Source of the DNA: Tenodera sinensis
Lineage: Eukaryota > Arthropoda > Insecta > Mantodea > Mantidae
NCBI GenBank assembly: GCA_030765045.1
Contig: CM060963.1
Coordinates: forward strand, 116,891,235 to 116,955,234
Length of the DNA: 64,000 bases
Reading direction: 5' to 3'
In this document: piece after piece, positions 24,255 to 36,799 of the stretch
How positions within the stretch are numbered: the first letter of the stretch is position 1
Layout: every line of letters starts with the position of its first letter
The notes under the pieces: generated by a model
What the model was told of the DNA's origin: nothing
Seen by the model: only the letters and a program-made list of their open reading frames with translations
The model's database searches: none
Translations under genes and position numbers: made by a program

Positions 24255-24600
24255 TTATCGCACAACTATTTTAGGAACAATAATTGGCACACGTAATCTT
24301 TTATTTATTACTCTAAGTGCCTATAAGCTGCACTTAAATGACGCAAGGTGCACAAACTTGAGGTGTACTTGCTTGTATTTTGAGTGCCGATGTTGGCAAC
24401 AGCTCAGCAGGAGAAGGAAGGGATGAGCGGGAGAGAAACGCTCCCATGATGCCTTGAGTGAAGCACGTCGACATAACGTCGTTCCATTACTCAAGTTTGT
24501 GCACCTTGGCTCAATTAAGTGCAGTTAACAGGCATTTGCACAAATAAATAGCATTAGGTGTATAAATTATAATTCTTAAAAGTGTATTCTTAATAATTGT
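24255..24600. mobile_element. Foldback/MITE-like element with about 110-bp imperfect inverted arms
   Basis: The core arms are strong: 'aaggtgcacaaacttgag' (24345-24362) pairs with 'ctcaagtttgtgcacctt' (24490-24507), extended outward by 'gctgcacttaa' with 'ttaagtgcagtt'. Similarity continues more weakly to about 24255 and 24600. The loop of about 125 bp is GC-richer ('gcgggagagaaacgctcccat' region). No coding capacity. Confidence 0.75.
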
Positions 24601-24657
24601 ACGGTATAATGTTAAACGTGCATGAAAATCCATTTAGTAAATACGAAATATTATCAC

Positions 24658-24905
24658 GAAAGCGCCATAGCAGAGTGGTTAGCCATTCGCTTCTCACCTA
24701 AACGGCCCGGGTTCGATCCCAGGCGACCGCATGTGGCATTTGTGCTGGACGAAGCGACGTTGGGGCGGACTTCCTCCGGTGTGTCCGGTTTCCCCCGCCT
24801 ACTCATTCCACCGGTGCTCCATCTTCATTCCATGTATCATCAGTGTCACCGCCTGCGGTGCCATATTCAGTAAAAGCGGGCATTAAACACTACGAAAATA
24901 AAAAA
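24658..24905 (+). mobile_element. SINE family 2, copy 2
   Basis: tRNA-like head 'cagagtggttagccattcgc' and B box 'cccgggttcgatcccag', then the body shared with 6436-6679 ('ttccatgtatcatcagtgtc', 'accgcctgcggtgcc') and an A-rich tail. It lies directly beside the foldback's right arm. No confident target duplication. Confidence 0.9.
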
Positions 24906-25201
24906 AAAAACAAATGCTATCCAATATGTCTGCTATTGTGAATGAAGTAAATTGGGGTTATCTCAATGAATTGTAATGGGGAAAAAATCAGAACTAATAG
25001 GCAGCAATAACGTGCTTCATTTAGGTATCTACTTCGTATTATATTAATCTTTTACTCACAAAGTTAAACTTTTAAAAATGAATTCTCAAAACCTGTAACA
25101 ATCTGATATTTATTGATACTATCTAAACTTCACAGTATCCTTAATTTATACTTGTAGCACCCAGTCTAAAAGATGTACATAGTGAGAAACAATTTGCTAC
25201 C

Positions 25202-25744
25202 ATGTTGGTTGAATTTAACCAACATAATTTAAATATTATATTTAAAGGATCTTTTCATTATATAACCTTCACAGAAATGTTTCCCTATATTACGAAGCAG
25301 TTGGAACTTCCACTACTTCTATTTCTCCTCCTACTACTAGCAGTGTTTTTCTCTGGTTTGTTCAGATATATAACATTCTCTATAAAACGATCAATATTTT
25401 TTAGGAATTACATGATATTGCTAAAAAAGCAACAGGTTTATTTTGTACTATATCAATTTATACGCATTGCTGTTCAAGCTAGAACTCCACCGTACAATTA
25501 CAAGTTCTACATTTTCTCCTTCCTTTTGAATACCACATTCCATGCGCTTGGCTATTTTGGAAAGCAATCCAGGCTACTCGACATTAGGTCAGACAGAACT
25601 GATACAATGTCTGTAAAAGCGGTGTGCAATGAACGTCAGGAATCTAGGGAAACGCCCGGATTATCCTGCCTTATGATTATTTACTGGTGCAGCTGTTCTG
25701 AATATTTCCAGCCAGTAATATGGACTTCTTTGAAGTGCTTGTAA
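25202..25744 (+). other. Open frame of 180 codons, function unknown
   Basis: This is the longest frame in the window that is not made of simple repeats. It contains one hydrophobic run (LPLLLFLLLLLAVFFSGLF, residues about 36-54) that could pass as a membrane segment, and no other motif I recognise. The composition is rich in F, I, L and Y, as expected of AT-rich random sequence. There is no splice or promoter evidence. I lean towards a chance open frame. Confidence 0.2.
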
Positions 25745-25749
25745 ATGAG

Positions 25750-27130
25750 AATATTCCCTAAAAACATATATATATATATATAGCACATTCACGAATCCGG
25801 TACCACAATTTCATAAATAATGTCCCATACTCAACTTCTTTGCTATAAAGCATACTTAGAATTAGAACATAACCTGTTAGCAAAGTAGACAAATAAATTA
25901 GCACTTTCCAAAAATTTGGTTACCTTTTCCTATTGCAAGGAAAGCAGTTAAAGTTGTGAGCAGACACAAAGCTCACTTCCCTAGAGCGCGATAGTACTTT
26001 TCCTCCTATGCGGTTCCTATATAGGATGCAAGGGAAGTCATTACACTAATTTAAACCAGTGATAGATCTCGGTATTTGGAACACACTTTGTACATTACGT
26101 TTTTGTCTCTGACCATTTCCTATGGAGATATTTTAGTTTTATCGAAAACAAATTGGCAACACTGCAGATTGTGACGGTAGTCACTTTCCCTAGCTCAGTA
26201 CACAAACAGCGTAACGGTGCGTATTGAAAACAAACTCATATTCTGCCTTGTCCTTCCTGTTTAGTGTGACAGTGTAGGTCAATCACAAGCGTTAGCTTCC
26301 GAAACATTACCGAAAGCGAAAGCTGTTTACATCCACAAAGCAGGCCAATTCCCTGACCAACCTCAACGCAACGTTGTCGAGTTACCTCATCTCTGAAATA
26401 GCAGCTCAGTGTATTCCTTCATGTCTTTTAAATGATTAATTATTTCGAAACCCTATGTGATGTCCCATAATTCTTATAATATGTCTCAACCTAGTTCCAT
26501 CCTGTTGTAAACATCTGGGCGGGAAGAGAGACAGAGACAGAGGTATTGGGACAGAAAACGGTTAAGCTGTTGATTGGTTTGGCGAAGATAATGGGCGTTT
26601 TCTTTTATTTGCATACGTACGATAAACCCCTCCTTTAAGTACAGTATTGTATGTAAGTAGTTTTCCGATCACTACTCTGCACGAGCTAATTTCGGACACA
26701 GAAAAGTATGCAAATGTTTCGATTCTTATAAACGTAAACAGGCCCACATTTTATCTTTGTGCTTCACATACCACATAGATGTGTTCTGGGCTCGTGAGTT
26801 CTGAAGGGAATATATACATGATAGTATACTATATATGCAGATTAGACAGAAGACAGGTGAAATTATACACACTATTAACGTATTATGTTAAACTAAGCTG
26901 CATTTTACTTAAGAATTACTAAAGGACACTGCTGTTATATAATATTTTTGCATTCCTATACCAGGCAACTCTCTCGCAACGTGGTCTGTATAGAGTTGAA
27001 TGCTGATTAAGATGTTTTTGTTTATAGTGTGGGGTTGCTTCTGATATTTAACGCTGCATTTCCTGTACATATCGTGTACCTCACAAGGCCAAGGACGCTT
27101 ATGTATATGCAATTTAAAATCAGTAAGCTT
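25750..27130. other. Unassigned sequence
   Basis: A short (AT)n tract lies near 25770-25782; nothing else recognised. The frame that runs into the transposase relic begins at 27029, but its first 36 codons are not transposase-like. Confidence 0.5.
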
Positions 27131-27136
27131 TTAATC

Positions 27137-27599
27137 ATGGAGCGGACTGATGCTTCAGCCGAAATGAAACACAATCGAGGCAAACCTTTAAAAAGTGGTG
27201 AGAGGAGAATGATTACACATTGTTTCGCATTACTTAAAGAAAGAAACCCGGAATCGTCTATAAAAAACGTTGAGAAAGAAACTGGTGATCTCCTTGGTGT
27301 TTCCGCAAGTAGTGTACACAGTGTTAGAATGGAACAGCAAGCATCCGGAACTCTAAGAACACCGGCAAAATTACGTAAATGCAAACAGTGCGTGCAGAAA
27401 TACGACGATTTTAGAAAAGTACTATACGCAATAAAGTTCATGGTTATTTTTTCAGAAATGAACCGCCGACTCTAAACAAAATTTTGCATACGGTAAATTC
27501 TGACACGGACTTGCCGAATTTTTCACGAAGTACTCTCCACCGTTTGCTGATAGATATTGGATTGAAGTTTCAAAAGCGAGGCGGAAATCAGTTATAGTG
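27137..27599 (+). pseudogene. IS630/Tc1-mariner superfamily transposase relic B
   Basis: From ATG 27137 about 110 residues are open, then a frameshift follows near 27460 and the reading continues in another frame. The N-terminal part is basic with an HTH-like region (VEKETGDLLGVSASSVHSVR). The second frame gives LNKILHTVNSD and DLPNFSRSTLHRLLIDIGLK, matching the linker before the catalytic core seen in relic A (NFSRATL). The sequence stops at KFQKRGGNQL, before any DDE residue, so the catalytic domain is absent. Relics A and B are clearly kin but diverged. Confidence 0.75.
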
Positions 27600-27609
27600 G
27601 ACAGAGAGG

Positions 27610-29580
27610 AATGAATACGATTAAAGGTAATCATTATGTTACTGCATGATTCTATTAATATTCCAACTCATAGATTTAATAAATTAATGTGTAACCCAAC
27701 TCTATTTATTGTCTAGAAGTTAGCGCTGCTAACTGAAGTGTTGCTAGTGTTGCAAAACGTTTGTGCGTGCCTGTACGTCCAACACGTGGCGAGTTGAGTA
27801 AGCTCCGCCTTGTTGTTTACAGCAGGACTGAAGTAGGCTGAGACTGGTATATCAAAGTTTGTCAGAAATAAGCTACTCTACGCATCTTACAAGTAACAAA
27901 CTGTTATCTTGGTACATTCTTGTGGAATTACGCATCCAATTTGGAACAAAACCATTTATTTTTTCGAAATCGGCTTATCAAAGAAGAAAATGTTATAAGA
28001 CTTTTGTTTGTAATACTTCTATGAAGCACATATTAGGAGGAATCTGTATATAACAAGAGAAGGTCACGGTAGTTGTCTCAGAGAATAGAGAAAAAAACAA
28101 CTATTTTTGTTTTGTTACAGACTAGAGGGAAAAGTCTGTGTAAAGTTTTAGCTGCTACACTGTAACTGTTGAGACGAAAGGGAGGAATATGCGCGACGGT
28201 TATAAGTTTATCCTGTGTACTACAGTTCTCCATTTATGTGTCGAGCCACAAGTGATGTGCCCAAATATATGAGAGAAAAACTAAAGTCGACAGCCAATAA
28301 GTATGACAAACTATGCAACTCTAACACTTCCTGAAGGCGCTGAATTCATCAAAAAGGTGATTCCAGCAAAGTGCACATGCATTATGCCGATGTTTTCTTT
28401 TCCGTCCACACAAAATATTTGTGAAGTATATCACAGACACAATTATGATGTCCTCTGGCAATGACATTAACATATGGCATAGAGACCACGCCTTTAATCG
28501 TTTGAATATTGCTAGTTCTCGGCAGCTCCAACTTAATCAAATATGTATCTTTGCAATGCGGCCACACGGAAGACTTTCCTGGTGTATTTCAAATACCCTT
28601 GGAGTACTGCTTCGAAGAAGGATTAACGGAAGTGTCTCCATGAGAACTGTGACCAACCTTCTTTCATAAAAGGTGGATACTGCGAGAACTGTCTATGAAT
28701 TGACCATGCTGTTATTTCGTGCATATTTTTTTGTCTCCAATTGTGTAGAGAAGTAACTTAACTCTGTTACAGACATATTTTCTGTATTCTAATAGTAACT
28801 TTTACAAGTGGTATCTCCTGTGCTAATACCAGCTAAAATGCTTATAGGGTATGTGTTTTGTTACTTTATTAACTGCGCATGTATATTCATACTTTGCGCA
28901 ACAACATATTGTGACCTCTTGTAATCTTAACCGCTCGCACAAATTAATAAAATTACAGTATAGTATAGTATTTCCTTTATTACGTTTGTACAATATTATC
29001 CCTATTCAAAATCGACAGGAGAAGAGTAAGGAAAAAGGTTTTGTGTGTAATGGTGTTCTAATATCGAATCCTCTAGATTGCATTTCGCAATGTAATTGCT
29101 GGTGAAATCTACTCTATTGGTTGGCCAGCAAATTACTTTTTGTTTTCTCCTATTAGCCGACAGTGCAACTGATTAGCACTCACATTAAGGGGTATACTCC
29201 ACGTGTTAATAGGGTGGGTGAGGACGTGTGTGCTGGTAGGTATTAGTGAACCACAATATCCATTAAATTTGAACAGGACAACATTCCCTGACATTTCCAT
29301 TTGTGGAAATCTACCCTTCTCCAAGAGAAACTGTGTAATGAATACAGAATCAATACGGCGATGTATAGAATGATCCTTTGAAATCTGGTATGCTTAGGTA
29401 AAGTCTAAGGAAACTTTTGTATTAAAATTCAATAAAATTCAGCTGTTTAGTCTTTTTTAAAAAAAAATAGCAAGTACCTTTTTATAACTAGGCAGAAGGC
29501 CTCAAATTGAAAAGTGAAAGGTAATAATAAGTAACTTTTTTAAAGCAATGTGTGGTTATTTTCTGCAATGTAATATTCAT
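27610..29580. other. Unassigned sequence
   Basis: No element recognised. Opposed short frames at 28382-28567 (-) and 28421-28669 (+) share bases and show no domain. Confidence 0.5.
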
Positions 29581-29584
29581 TGTT

Positions 29585-29720
29585 GTAGAGTTTTGGTGGT
29601 AATGTCTGCGGATTGCATTCGGGAGGTCCCAGGTTCAAATTCTGTAAGCCGACCAATCTAACTGGATTTATTTCATGGTTTTCCTCAGTCGTCAAAATAA
29701 ATAGGGACACTAATAGTACT
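29585..29720 (+). mobile_element. tRNA-derived SINE relic (family 5)
   Basis: A degraded head 'ttttggtggtaatgtctgcg' and B-box-like 'ccaggttcaaattctg' is followed by 'gaccaatctaactgg' and 'catggttttcctcagtcg'. That post-head text is a form I associate with insect SINEs. It is short and has an AT-rich end. Only one copy in this window. Confidence 0.5.
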
Positions 29721-29879
29721 GTAAGTGTAAAATAAATATAAAAATGAAAAATAAATGGTAATAGCGAATGCTGTGCCATTTATTCACAGATAATGAAATC
29801 AGATAGGCTGGTTGGCGCTCTAATGCCATCTGTCGACCACAGAGACAGAGTACGGTTCCCACATAGTTAAAACGACTGA

Positions 29880-30315
<436 letters not shown>

Positions 30316-30319
30316 GAAG

Positions 30320-30945
30320 TATTTATTGTTTTAATCATACAATACACTGTTGTGCTGTATTCATTGGTTTTATTTTCTCATATTAATATGCGTGGTAACT
30401 CGTTCGTTTTATTAATTTGTTTCTTGACTTTAAACCTATATTCTGTCCCTCGTTAATGTCTTGTTCAATGTCGGCCATTAATATTTTCCAATGTGTGTTA
30501 ATCATTTTCTTTCATCAAAACTTTTATACTTCTTTTGTTGTATTTCTCTATCTTCATTCGTCGATAAAGATTGCGAACATTCTGTTTCACTTTAATGGTT
30601 CCACCAGTAGACTTCTTTATGACTTGATGTTTTATGTTCACGAGCACCTCATTTGGTACTAAATATAACTGTTTTTAACTTACGACATTCTTCTTTAGTA
30701 TTTTCATTAGTGTTAATCACTTCTACTTTAAGAGCGAGTCTTTGCTAATATAAGTTTATCATACTTTCTTCCTGTAGAAGATGAGTTTAAAATCGAAAAG
30801 CCAAACATGCTGCTCTTATCTAATAATAATGCAATATGCCTTTAAAGTCGGTTTATATGAGCTTACTTTTCTATGGACCATAGGTAAGTTAATCATACAG
30901 ATTTTTGAAAAATTCTTAATTTTCAACTTAATCTTCTTTGACATC
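30320..30945. other. Unassigned AT-rich sequence
   Basis: No recognised element. The minus frame of 30816-31052 reaches into the mariner relic. Confidence 0.5.
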
Positions 30946-30949
30946 AATA

Positions 30950-31880
30950 TGTTTGGTCCAGTAATGCTATCTTCCTTTATCCCATCACAGTTGTCAAACT
31001 CCTCCAGGCCATAAAAGTGCACCCCAACTGATGACCGGAGTTCATAGGACAAAATTTCTTTCTACTAAGAAACTTTCTGAGTTCAGGAATAGATGGAAGT
31101 CTGATGGGGCTAAGTCAGGGGAATAAGGTGGATGTGGCAGCAAATCATACCCCAACTCTGATTTTCGCCATTGCAACCGTACTGTTTTGATGGATGATGA
31201 CTTTCTACCTTGCCAAATCCATTCCTTTCTCGCGTATGTTGGTGTTGAATTTGACCACAAGCATAATGCGTTACGCTAATAATTTAAGTTAACACCCTTG
31301 GCGTTCAAACCGAAGCCAGAATCATCCGGACCAATTTCACAAACATTGCCTACTTTGGTTGGTGCTTCATTGCTTAGTTTGCTGATGTCTTTCATGTTGT
31401 AGCAGTGTACCCATGTCTCAAGTCGGGGTAAAACTCTCTGAAAACAAGCCAAACTTTGCTCGGAGATTTGCACTTTGCTTCCCTTTTGATTCGAAGTCAC
31501 CAGTGGCGACTACAATCTTGGAAATAATATTTTCGAAATGTGATACGCAAGTTTCCCTGAAATAATGGGGTATCATTAATTTCAACATCTTCATTCGATG
31601 GATTTGCAGAACATAATCGCATAGTTTGTTGAGGTTTCTGTTGTCATGTTACATTTCGGTCTTCGCTGCGTGCATCATCTTCAAGCTTTCGCAACCGCAA
31701 TAAAACTCCCTGGTGCTCTTGGAAAGGTTTGAAAATAATAGTGCAGAGTCCACTAAAGTGTCATATAGGCACGAATTTCTGTTGCATCCACACTCTTGTT
31801 CACGAAGTAGGTACTTAACTGCAATATATTTGATGTTCGCCATGTTACGTGTGTGAACGGTGACAAACAGGTGTGCCAAC
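30950..31880 (-). pseudogene. mariner transposase relic, nearly full length
   Basis: Read from 31880 downwards in shifting frames it follows the mariner order. The N-terminal HTH region ends in FYCGCESLKMMHAAKTEM (family form: F..GRESLEDD.R.GRP.T). Then comes ETWVHCY near 31401-31422, where the preceding catalytic Asp is replaced. Next is LLPHPPYSPDLAPSDFHLF near 31080-31140, which keeps the 'YSPDLAPSD' D34D signature. Last is VGVHFYGLEEFDNCDGIKED at the C-terminus. There are several frameshifts and stops and one lost catalytic residue, so it is inactive. Length is about right for a whole mariner ORF. I could not define inverted terminal repeats. Confidence 0.85.
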
Positions 31881-32029
31881 TAAGACTTTTAACATAGGCA
31901 CTTCCATTGAAGTTGGTTGCTTAAGCAAAAATGCCCTGAAAATGCCACGGCAATGTGGGGTCATTCTGAGCAATGTTCAACTGAGATCCGGAGAGATGTT
32001 AACTTTTAATTTGTACTGAGGAAATACTG

Positions 32030-32430
32030 AGTATTTATGTTTAATATCTTTCAAAGATGCAGTACGAAGATTTTCAAGAAAATTTTCCCCCTTAAAGTCT
32101 GTTTTCATTGACTTCTTTTGTTGAATTTTCATTCTCTCAAAATTGCCTCCGGCGATTTTAATTGAAATGCCGTATATTTAAGATATTTACATTAAACATG
32201 AAATGTGAATAGTCTCTGATGTCCCCTTCTTTCTAAAGAACGTGTACATTACTATACTATACTTACTATACGAAATATAGTAAGTGTAAGATTAAAAGTT
32301 TAAGATTAGCATTAATCAAAATCATTTTATTTAACTATTTCCGAGATATTCCACGTTACTGATTTCGATGTTCAAATATTGATACGTTTCTCAACTGGAA
32401 AGTCGCTATTCCTATTTTCCCCCTCATGAT
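32030..32430 (+). repeat. Family H fragment, diverged
   Basis: Contains the family block 'tatctttcaaagatgcagta', 'ttaagatatttacatt' and 'ctatttccgagatattcc' in forward order, but misses the 5' end, the microsatellite and the 3' hairpin. An internal part is replaced or deleted near 32230-32300. Confidence 0.6.
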
Positions 32431-32584
32431 CATGCATAGAGCATGGAACTTCATAGGGACACGCTCTTTAAACTCCGATTATCGTTTTGTCCTCTGTAAC
32501 CTATAACCAAATGTGTTAAGATGAGCTAAAAGTTTAACTGGATGAACAAGTGAATAGAATAATAAGTTGTTGCAAGAATACTAA

Positions 32585-33165
32585 CAAAGGACTGTCGGGG
32601 TTGAGCTACTTCACAACACATACCAGCCCGGCGAGCAAACAATGACGCCCAACGTCAGGTTGCCTCGCGCGACTGCTTCTGTATACGTGACTAACAATCG
32701 GGACGGCAAAACCAATAGGGTTTTGCCCTGAGCCTACGAGAAACATCTGACTAGGTCATCACCGGCGTGTTTGAAGACGTTCGCAAAAGGTCCATGTGAC
32801 GTCATCCTCGCTATATAAGGAGGCGAGAAAACAGCAGAGTTAGAGTTACAGACACGAGTCGATCAGTGTCAATGAGTGTGAGACAGCTGTGCATGTATCG
32901 GTGTATCGTAAAGAAGATTTAACGAGCGTCGAGTGATTTTATGAGAGACGAGAAAGTGAAGAAAGACAGTGAAAGGACTGAGTCAAGGCTACCAGAAAAC
33001 AATTGTGAGTTGTAATACTACGAAAGAGTGTACATTGTGTTAACGTCGGTAGAAGAGAACTATGTGTTTCTGCAACATTTTTTCAAGAAAAATAAGGCAA
33101 CAGAAAAGTAACTGAACTGATTTTGTCATGTGTCACAATACTTTGTAGGCAGTGTCAGTATAGAA
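32585..33165 (+). mobile_element. LTR-like repeat (family E), copy 2, with TATA box
   Basis: Aligns with 19405-19985. It keeps TATATAA at 32812-32818 just before 'ggaggcgagaaaacagcag', i.e. a pol II promoter-like box followed by a purine-rich leader, as expected of an LTR. AATACT occurs both just left of it (32577-32582) and near its right end (about 33140), but the right one may be part of the element. No internal coding region adjoins. Confidence 0.6.
32812..32818 (+). promoter_or_regulatory. TATA box in the LTR-like repeat
   Basis: TATATAA lies within 'cgctatataaggaggcg', between a CRE-like 'tgacgtca' (32797-32804) and the purine leader. The other copy (19.4 kb) has the 'tgacgtc' but not the TATA. 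Confidence 0.55.
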
Positions 33166-33169
33166 AGTA

Positions 33170-33770
33170 ATCTGAACGTAACACACATGAGGATGTTAAC
33201 GTGCAGCTTGTTCTTTTCTTATAAATACCTCACAAGATGCATTCATGCCAGGAAGTAGGATAAAAACTATTATGTGCATGAGCGTGCAGTTTTAGGCTCA
33301 ATTCTAGAATGTTGTAAGTTGAGCTTATGAATAGCAGGAACAGTTGGCAACAGGTACATGTAGCTCGTTAACTCTATTATTTCGTCGCACGCAGAAATTC
33401 TGGTTAATCAAATGCAAATAAGCCTGCAACTTAATCCCTTAAAATCTCCTGGCGAATTCGGCTTTTCTCTGGGAAGGGATGGGTAGGTACCTACGTCACA
33501 TGCATGGGGAAACCGCAGTCATGGAGAAAGTCAGATGCCTGACAGGTGCAAGACAGTGAGAGAATAACCGGATATGTCACTGTGCAACACGTGCTAAGCT
33601 GCTTTGTTCATCAGAAGCCACCTCAGGCAAGAATTATGACTATCCCTTCCTCGCATAGCACCAAATCCTTCAACTTACTCTACACTATTACTACTTTTTC
33701 AACTTCGTATACTTAAAATACAGAAAATATTGCACTCCATTGAAAAATTCCACGTGGATATTTTATTGAA
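33170..33770. other. Unassigned sequence
   Basis: Nothing recognised. Confidence 0.5.
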
Positions 33771-33774
33771 TAGT

Positions 33775-34440
33775 TATTTATGTAACTAGTGAATAATCTG
33801 ACTGATTATTTAGCGCGCGAACGAAAGCGAACACTAATTTTTCCGAGTGCCACAGTGAAAACATTATACACGTGAGATACAACGTTTTATGCAATTTTAG
33901 CATCAAGATGCGTAAAAATTTGTTAAATGCAAAATTATAATCTATCAGAGATCAAAGATGTATGACGTAATATGGTTGCTAAGCAGATATTGCATTTGTT
34001 TCAACACTTATAAAGGAAAATGGAGGGCTATGATAAACTACTAAAAATGTGGATCTTTCCACTTACATTTTGAACGAAGCTAAGAGAAATAAAAAAATGT
34101 TAACAACAAAGAATATGTAAAGTTTTCGTGGATGGAGAAACGAAAAATGTGTTAGTTTGCGAGAGTGACGATTTCAGTTTTTTTACAGGCACATTGGGGA
34201 AAATTGTCCCGGTGATTACGCCACTGCCGATGTTACCATGGTATTTATCATTTTCTGACACTGGTGCCAGAAAGAGGGTAATTTCGCACGATTATGTCGC
34301 CATAATAAACCGTTTTAATGATAGAATTGCACAAAATTCATTTTTGAAGTCCCTGAACCACCAAAAACATTTTACAAGTGTTTTTCTGTTCCCAAATATA
34401 TGGAGCTCTGATATTTTACAAGAATGTAAAGAATAGTTTA
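33775..34440 (+). mobile_element. Crypton-like repeat (family D), copy 2
   Basis: Parallels 9500-10130 from 'actagtgaataatctgactg' through 'tatggttgctaagcagata' and 'atttgtttcaacac' to the ATG region, a degraded coding block ('aatatgtaaagttttcgtgg', then a WRNE-like 'tggagaaacga'), and the tail 'ttttacaggcacattgg'. The frame 34128-34436 (102 codons) starts inside the coding block but does not follow the presumed protein frame, so I do not call it a gene. Confidence 0.45.
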
Positions 34441-34484
34441 CATAAAAGGTCTGCTAAAAATGTGATACCTTAGATTTATATCCC

Positions 34485-34960
34485 CCAGACCTACCTAGAA
34501 GTGAAGCTCGATAAGGGTGTGACTTTCGGGGAACACATCAGAGACCTGTCACATCCGGCTAGGGGGATGGGGGGGGGGGGGCGGCAACAGCCTCATTGTT
34601 CTTTATGTTGAGCTCCAGGGTGCCTGTTCCCTTGACGCTGCACCTTTCTGGTACTCTCGTAATCCTCGTCCTTTTATACTGGGGCATTACCGAGACTCAA
34701 GCATTCTGCAACTGCAGCGAGTGCAGAATGGGCGTCTTTGGATACTCATTTCTGTATACCTCTGCTTCCCCGTGAGGTTACTACACGAGACCCCGTGTCT
34801 TCTGTATGCGGAGGATGAAATTAGGCACCGGGCTGCGACATTTTAGGACTCATTGCTACACCATCGGAGCACACTGATTAGGTCTGTTGGGGATTATAAC
34901 ATCCGAGCACGCCAATTTAGGCGTCATCGGCTTCCCCGCATGGGATGCGGACATATCCGG
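34485..34960 (+). pseudogene. Jockey-type LINE fragment, end of reverse transcriptase region
   Basis: In one plus frame with a few breaks: YLEVKLDKGVTFGEHIRDL (family form YLGV.LDR.L.W..HI), then about 40 residues, SILQLQRVQNGRLWIL (form LQ.VQN..LR.I), RFPVRLLHE-like FPVRLLHETPCL, then EDEIRHRAATF and LLHHRSTLIRSVGDY. This order is that of the segment after the catalytic fingers in Jockey/R1-type polymerases. The YADD core is upstream and absent here, so the copy is truncated at its 5' side, as LINEs often are. A G-run at 34570-34580 interrupts it. Confidence 0.75.
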
Positions 34961-34964
34961 CAAC

Positions 34965-36165
34965 AGCCGAGCTAATCCACCAGCAGAAAAAGCTGAGCTC
35001 CCATACAATCCTTCCAAGAGATGCTTGGACTTTAAAATTTGATCGATAAATATTTGCACAAGGTTATACCACCAGAGGTGCACAATGATCATTGCATCCT
35101 GACTTGCAGTTGTTGAGCAAATTTTAGTACCTGCTTTCAATACCCCAGTCTCAATCACAACCACAGCCCTGCAAACTCCAAATCCCGTCATTAACATGAC
35201 TAAACCCTGACAGGTGCAGGTACACACGTGACACGCCTAGGGCTCTCCTCAGTCTGCCAACATGATTCTGCCTCTTATCTTCCCAGGTTTCGTTACTTTT
35301 ACCACAGTAACCGCAGTTTGTTCTTGCACAGTGAACTTCCCTGAGATTAAAATCTATATGTAAGCTGTTGTTGTGCATCCTCACACTCGCCCACGCATAC
35401 CCTGAGATTAGACTCTCCTTGTTCGTCACTGAAGCAGCAAATAACTGAAGACCACATTGGAGACTGCGTCAAAGACAGTGATAATACACCGACATTAAAG
35501 TATATTTATTATTTTATGCATGACTTATTAATAATGACTTTTTGTCATTTGTCATATACCACGATAATGAAGTAATATAGTTGCTTAAATGTATGGAATA
35601 ATATGTCCATAGAGACAAAAGTTTGTAAGATTTTGGCAAAAGCTCAAATTATGGAAGTACAGCTTTCTCATGTATGATATTAGTCTCTTAACGTTGCACC
35701 ATTTCCCATGCTTCATATTTACTCTCGATTTACCTGACAAAAGCGTTATAACAACTGTTAAAGCTACTAATTCAATATCTGAAGACATACATTCTTTAAA
35801 ATCACTCATTATTCAGAAGGAATAATTGCTGGATTTTTCTTCGTTCAAGTAAACCATTCAATTCAATTGTTATTGTGAACGAATTAATATTATTACTTTA
35901 GCTAGTTTGTTTCTAGACTAACTTTGCAATGATCAAAGGAATGACATTAAATCCAGTCATAGAGTATCAATGTTTACTGAATAATAATACTGTTAATTAT
36001 AAATCAAAGACCATACCATCAACGCAGATTAGTGTAGTAGCATTATTAAACGGTCACGGATGAAATATTGTGCGAGCATAATTACTCCTGTCATGTAATT
36101 ACAGAACTGGATTTGCGCCTCATTCTTACAAAACCCATTCGAGCAGTAATGATGCTCATGTCGTA
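34965..36165. other. Unassigned sequence
   Basis: The minus frames 34856-35227 and 35151-35429 overlap; the first runs antisense to the LINE fragment and is likely spurious. The second has a CxxC-like CGYCGK, too little to assign. Confidence 0.45.
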
Positions 36166-36169
36166 CATT

Positions 36170-36796
<627 letters not shown>

Positions 36797-36799
36797 TTT

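Noticed and set aside
25202..25744. A 180-codon open frame as a membrane-protein gene
   Set aside because: Only one hydrophobic run, AT-driven composition, no recognisable domain and no splice context. Listed only as an unassigned frame with low confidence.
32577..33150. AATACT on both sides of the LTR-like repeat as a target-site duplication
   Set aside because: The right-hand AATACT also has a counterpart inside copy 1 at 19.4 kb, so it is probably part of the element and the match is likely chance.
34856..35227. A 123-codon minus-strand frame
   Set aside because: It partly overlaps the Jockey LINE fragment on the plus strand and reads as its antisense shadow; no motif of its own.
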